Shown one piece after another: positions 25,879-28,185 of a DNA stretch of 28,185 bases. The translations under genes and the position numbers were made by a program. The stretch lies in contig JBGTKH010000248.1 of NCBI GenBank assembly GCA_041744735.1, positions 1-28,185 on the forward strand. Reading direction: 5' to 3'. Position 1 is the first letter of the stretch. Every line of letters starts with the position of its first letter. Below the pieces are notes generated by a model. That model made no database searches and was not told the origin of the DNA. It saw only the letters and a list, made by a program, of their open reading frames with translations. This stretch comes from JBGTKH01 sp041744735. Its GTDB lineage: Bacteria; Planctomycetota; Planctomycetia; Pirellulales; Pirellulaceae.

Positions 25879-25954
25879 GTAACCCGACGCGTAAGCGAGG
25901 GCTGTTTTTTTTGCCGCGTTTTCCGCGGCCTTCCTCGCTTACGCTTCGGGTTAC
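25879..25954. repeat. Palindromic repeat with internal T-run
   Basis: The arms 25879-25900 and 25933-25954 match as inverted copies with 1 mismatch in 22 around a 32-nt loop containing TTTTTTTT (25905-25912). It lies 38 nt after the NarL-type regulator gene. It may be a dispersed planctomycete repeat that also serves as its terminator. The remaining 25955-26182 shows nothing else clear. Confidence 0.7.
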
Positions 25955-26182
25955 TGTTACAGTTTTTCCCGAACGAGCAGAATTCCCCGAAACACGGAAA
26001 ATCGTAGCCCCGACCCGCAACGCATTAGCGCGACGAGAATTCAAATCGATATCAGCGCTGCCTCTGCGCCCGTGATGCATCCCGCCGCCCGACTTGCTAA
26101 AATCAGCCGCGGCATTTCTACTTTCGTCCTACGACTTTGGATTGCTCCACCGATTTTCTTCCAGCCGCGCGAAGGAAAAGCA

Positions 26183-26530
26183 GTGAAAATTGCCGCCTAT
26201 TTGCTGGCGACTTTAATGGGATCGCTGGGATTGTTGTTTCTGGTCGCCGCCGGGCAAGGTAACAGCGTCGTGCGCGTCGTCATCGCGGTCGTGTGCTTGA
26301 TTGCTGCTGTCGCCATCGTCGCGCTAGTGCAACTCAAGCCGATCCAGCAAACGCACGTGCATCACACGAAGCTCGATTTGACTGGCGATGTTTCTCTCGA
26401 ACAAATCGACTGCCGGCAATGCGGCGCCAGCCTGAGCGATAAATCCGTGCGCGTCGCGGCCGGCGCCGTCTTCGTGCATTGCGAATACTGCGGCGCCGAA
26501 TATCAACTTGAGGAGGCGCCGAAATGGTAG
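26183..26530 (+). CDS. Membrane protein with C-terminal zinc ribbon
   Basis: This 115-residue protein has two hydrophobic helices (about 4-24 and 29-51), then a short His-containing linker (HVHHTKL) and a zinc-ribbon-like pair of CxxC motifs (CRQCG and CEYCGAEY) near the C-terminus, probably cytoplasmic. I chose GTG at 26183 because AAGGA lies about 7 nt upstream; an in-frame ATG at 26072 would add a basic stretch without a ribosome binding site. The stop overlaps the start of the radical SAM gene by 7 nt, indicating one operon. The function is unknown; delivery or recognition of the radical SAM substrate is speculation. Confidence 0.68.
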   Translation: MKIAAYLLATLMGSLGLLFLVAAGQGNSVVRVVIAVVCLIAAVAIVALVQLKPIQQTHVHHTKLDLTGDVSLEQIDCRQCGASLSDKSVRVAAGAVFVHCEYCGAEYQLEEAPKW

Positions 26531-28098
26531 CGCTGTGGCGGTCGATTCGTCGCGACTGGAATGCTTTCCGAGAACGTTTGTCTCCGACAACGCCGCCGCA
26601 GCCGGGCCTATACACGCATCGCTTTACACCGCCGGGCGGCAGCGTGCGCGTGCATCTGCGCGTCGAGGCCGATCGCTCGGGCGTGTTGTTTGTCGACGTA
26701 ACCGACGTTGTGCATTTGAACGCCACAGCGTGCGAGATGACCAAGTGGGCACTCGACGGCGACGCACGCGAAATTGCCGAGTCGCGGCTGCTGGCCCGCT
26801 TCGGTGCCCGCAGTCGGCATCAATGGCAAGCGGACTTGGCGGCCGTTTACGGAATGGTCGAGCGGCTGGCCAATCCGTCGGTCGGCTGTCCCACGTGCTC
26901 GCTAAACTCGGTGCGGCGCACGGCGTTGTTTAGCACGCCCGTTCGCGCTCCGTACAAGGCCGACCTGGCGATCACTTACGAGTGCAACAACGATTGCCCG
27001 CACTGTTACAACGAAGCCGACCGGTTAGCGATGGGGCTCATGTCGGCGGGCGAGTGGCAGCAAGCGATCGACAAACTCTGCCAAGTCGGCGTGCCGCATC
27101 TGATCTTCACCGGTGGCGAGGCAACGCTGCATCCGCAACTGCCCGAGATCATCCACCACGCGGACCAGCGCGGGCCGATCTGCGGTCTGAACACCAACGG
27201 CCGGCGATTTGCGCACGCGACATACGCACACGAGTTGGCAGCGGCCGGTTTAAACCACGTGCAAGTGACGCTCGGTTCGCACCGGCCGGAAATTCACGAC
27301 CGGATGATGAACGCCCATTCGTTTCAACAAACGGTGCGCGGCATCGAAAACGCGCTGGCCGCCGGGCTGCACACGATCACCAATACGACGCTGATGCGGA
27401 TGAATTCGGACGACATCGAAGACACCATCGCGTTCATTCATCGTTTGGGCATTCGCACGTTCGCCGTCAATGGCATGATCTACTCGGGCGGCGGCTTCGA
27501 CACGGGGCAAGCGATCCCGGAACAGTTGATGCCGCCGATCCTGGTGAGAATTCGCGATACGGCTCGCGAGTTGGGGATGAAGTTCTTGTGGTACACGCCG
27601 ACGCAGTATTGCCGGCTGTCGCCCGTCGAGTTGGAGATCGGCGCGAAACGCTGCAACGCCGGCGAGTATTCGCTGTGCGTCGAACCAAACGGCGACGTGC
27701 TGCCTTGTCAGTCCTATTACGTGGCGGCCGGTAATCTGCTGCGCGACCCGTGGGAACAGATTTGGAACGGCGGCCTGTTCGTCAGTTTTCGCGACCGCGA
27801 GTTAGATCCTCGCGGACACGGCCTACCGGAAAAGTGCTGGGAATGCCCCGACCTATCGCTGTGCGGCGGCGGCTGCCGCATCGAACGTGAAGCCCAAGAC
27901 GGCGTGCGCGTGAAAGACGCCGCCACGCACGGCTGCAGCGGTTGCGGTTCCGGCGGCTGTAGTTCCGGCGGCTGTAATACGAGTGGTTCGCGTCTTCCCG
28001 ATGGTTTCGTCGGCATCGAATCGCTGCGGCTGCCCAACAAACGCCGCGGCACTGGTGTCTTCGGACCTTCGGAGTGCGGCGACTCGTCGCCGCTTTAG
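26524..28098 (+). CDS. Radical SAM/SPASM protein with possible PqqD-like N-terminus and Cys/Gly-rich tail
   Basis: This 524-residue protein would use a [4Fe-4S] cluster and S-adenosylmethionine for radical chemistry. Residues about 28-117 resemble a PqqD-like fold (peptide-recognition domain), inferred from its strand pattern and FVDVTDVVHLNATA. The radical SAM CxxxCxxC motif is CNNDCPHC (Cys154, 158, 161), with GGEATLHP at 197. A SPASM-like domain for extra clusters has Cys377, 385, 395, 438, 441, 447 and 451 (VEPNGDVLPC, CWECPDLSLCGGGC). The tail holds Cys471, 474, 479 and 484 in CSGCGSGGCSSGGC. It overlaps the zinc-ribbon gene by 7 nt. RiPP-maturase and heme-pathway (AhbD/NirJ-like) roles are both possible; no precursor gene was found. 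Confidence 0.85.
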   Translation: MVALWRSIRRDWNAFRERLSPTTPPQPGLYTHRFTPPGGSVRVHLRVEADRSGVLFVDVTDVVHLNATACEMTKWALDGDAREIAESRLLARFGARSRHQWQADLAAVYGMVERLANPSVGCPTCSLNSVRRTALFSTPVRAPYKADLAITYECNNDCPHCYNEADRLAMGLMSAGEWQQAIDKLCQVGVPHLIFTGGEATLHPQLPEIIHHADQRGPICGLNTNGRRFAHATYAHELAAAGLNHVQVTLGSHRPEIHDRMMNAHSFQQTVRGIENALAAGLHTITNTTLMRMNSDDIEDTIAFIHRLGIRTFAVNGMIYSGGGFDTGQAIPEQLMPPILVRIRDTARELGMKFLWYTPTQYCRLSPVELEIGAKRCNAGEYSLCVEPNGDVLPCQSYYVAAGNLLRDPWEQIWNGGLFVSFRDRELDPRGHGLPEKCWECPDLSLCGGGCRIEREAQDGVRVKDAATHGCSGCGSGGCSSGGCNTSGSRLPDGFVGIESLRLPNKRRGTGVFGPSECGDSSPL

Positions 28099-28185
28099 GA
28101 CTTTTGGAATTTTTGAACCGGAGTGGCTAAGCTCGACCGCGTCGTTCGTACCTTCGAATTCGCGAATCCGCAACGCAATCTCAAA
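28099..28185. other. Right window edge with no gene seen
   Basis: The last 87 nt follow the radical SAM gene and show no start site, hairpin or recognisable coding frame. Confidence 0.5.

Overview
The window looks like chromosomal DNA of a planctomycete, probably near the Pirellulales (inference). The evidence is DUF1559 / H-X9-DG pseudopilins starting with the FTLVELLVVIAIIGILVALLLPA-type N-terminus, many intergenic imperfect palindromes, moderately high GC, and a large two-component and radical SAM repertoire. No tRNA, rRNA, CRISPR array or intact transposase gene was seen.

Layout. 1-244: two palindromic repeat elements. 245-2262: a RimI-type acetyltransferase (-) and a GT4 glycosyltransferase (+). 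2606-3538: a DUF1559 pseudopilin whose stop codon lies inside the terminal inverted repeat of a 133-bp MITE-like element. 3676-9727 (-): a tight four-gene block, read right to left as a lipoprotein with a DUF1559-like part, a zinc-ribbon/TPR/PilM fusion (TAATG overlap), a STAS-domain protein with one membrane helix, and an RsbW-type ATPase. 9875-12523 (-): two related H-X9-DG pseudopilins, the downstream one followed by an intrinsic terminator. 12524-13165: decayed DNA containing the 3' end of a vapC-type PIN toxin gene. 13166-15385 (-): glycogen debranching enzyme GlgX. 15618-17287 (+): a TolC-like outer membrane factor coupled to a small Cys-rich lipoprotein. 17386-18527 (-): a branched-chain aminotransferase and a small secreted Pro/Tyr-rich protein. 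18754-25841: a signalling island with a 1313-residue hybrid histidine kinase (-), a divergent sigma-54-type response regulator (+), a candidate ~100-nt small RNA with its own promoter and terminator, and a NarL-type response regulator (+). 26183-28098 (+): a zinc-ribbon membrane protein overlapping a radical SAM/SPASM enzyme with a possible PqqD-like N-terminus and a Cys/Gly-rich tail.

Two systems stand out. First, 3676-9727 puts partner-switch components (STAS plus RsbW-like kinase) in one transcription unit with an unusual PilM-like actin-fold protein and a surface lipoprotein, next to several pseudopilins. This suggests envelope or pilus-like machinery controlled by, or signalling through, an anti-sigma type switch. 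Second, the hybrid kinase carries a PAS/LOV domain with the photoactive cysteine motif NCRFLQ, but leucine replaces the flavin-contacting glutamine. It would be a possible blue-light or flavin redox sensor feeding a REC-REC-HPt phosphorelay, with two response regulators encoded close by. All functional links are inferred from sequence and gene order.
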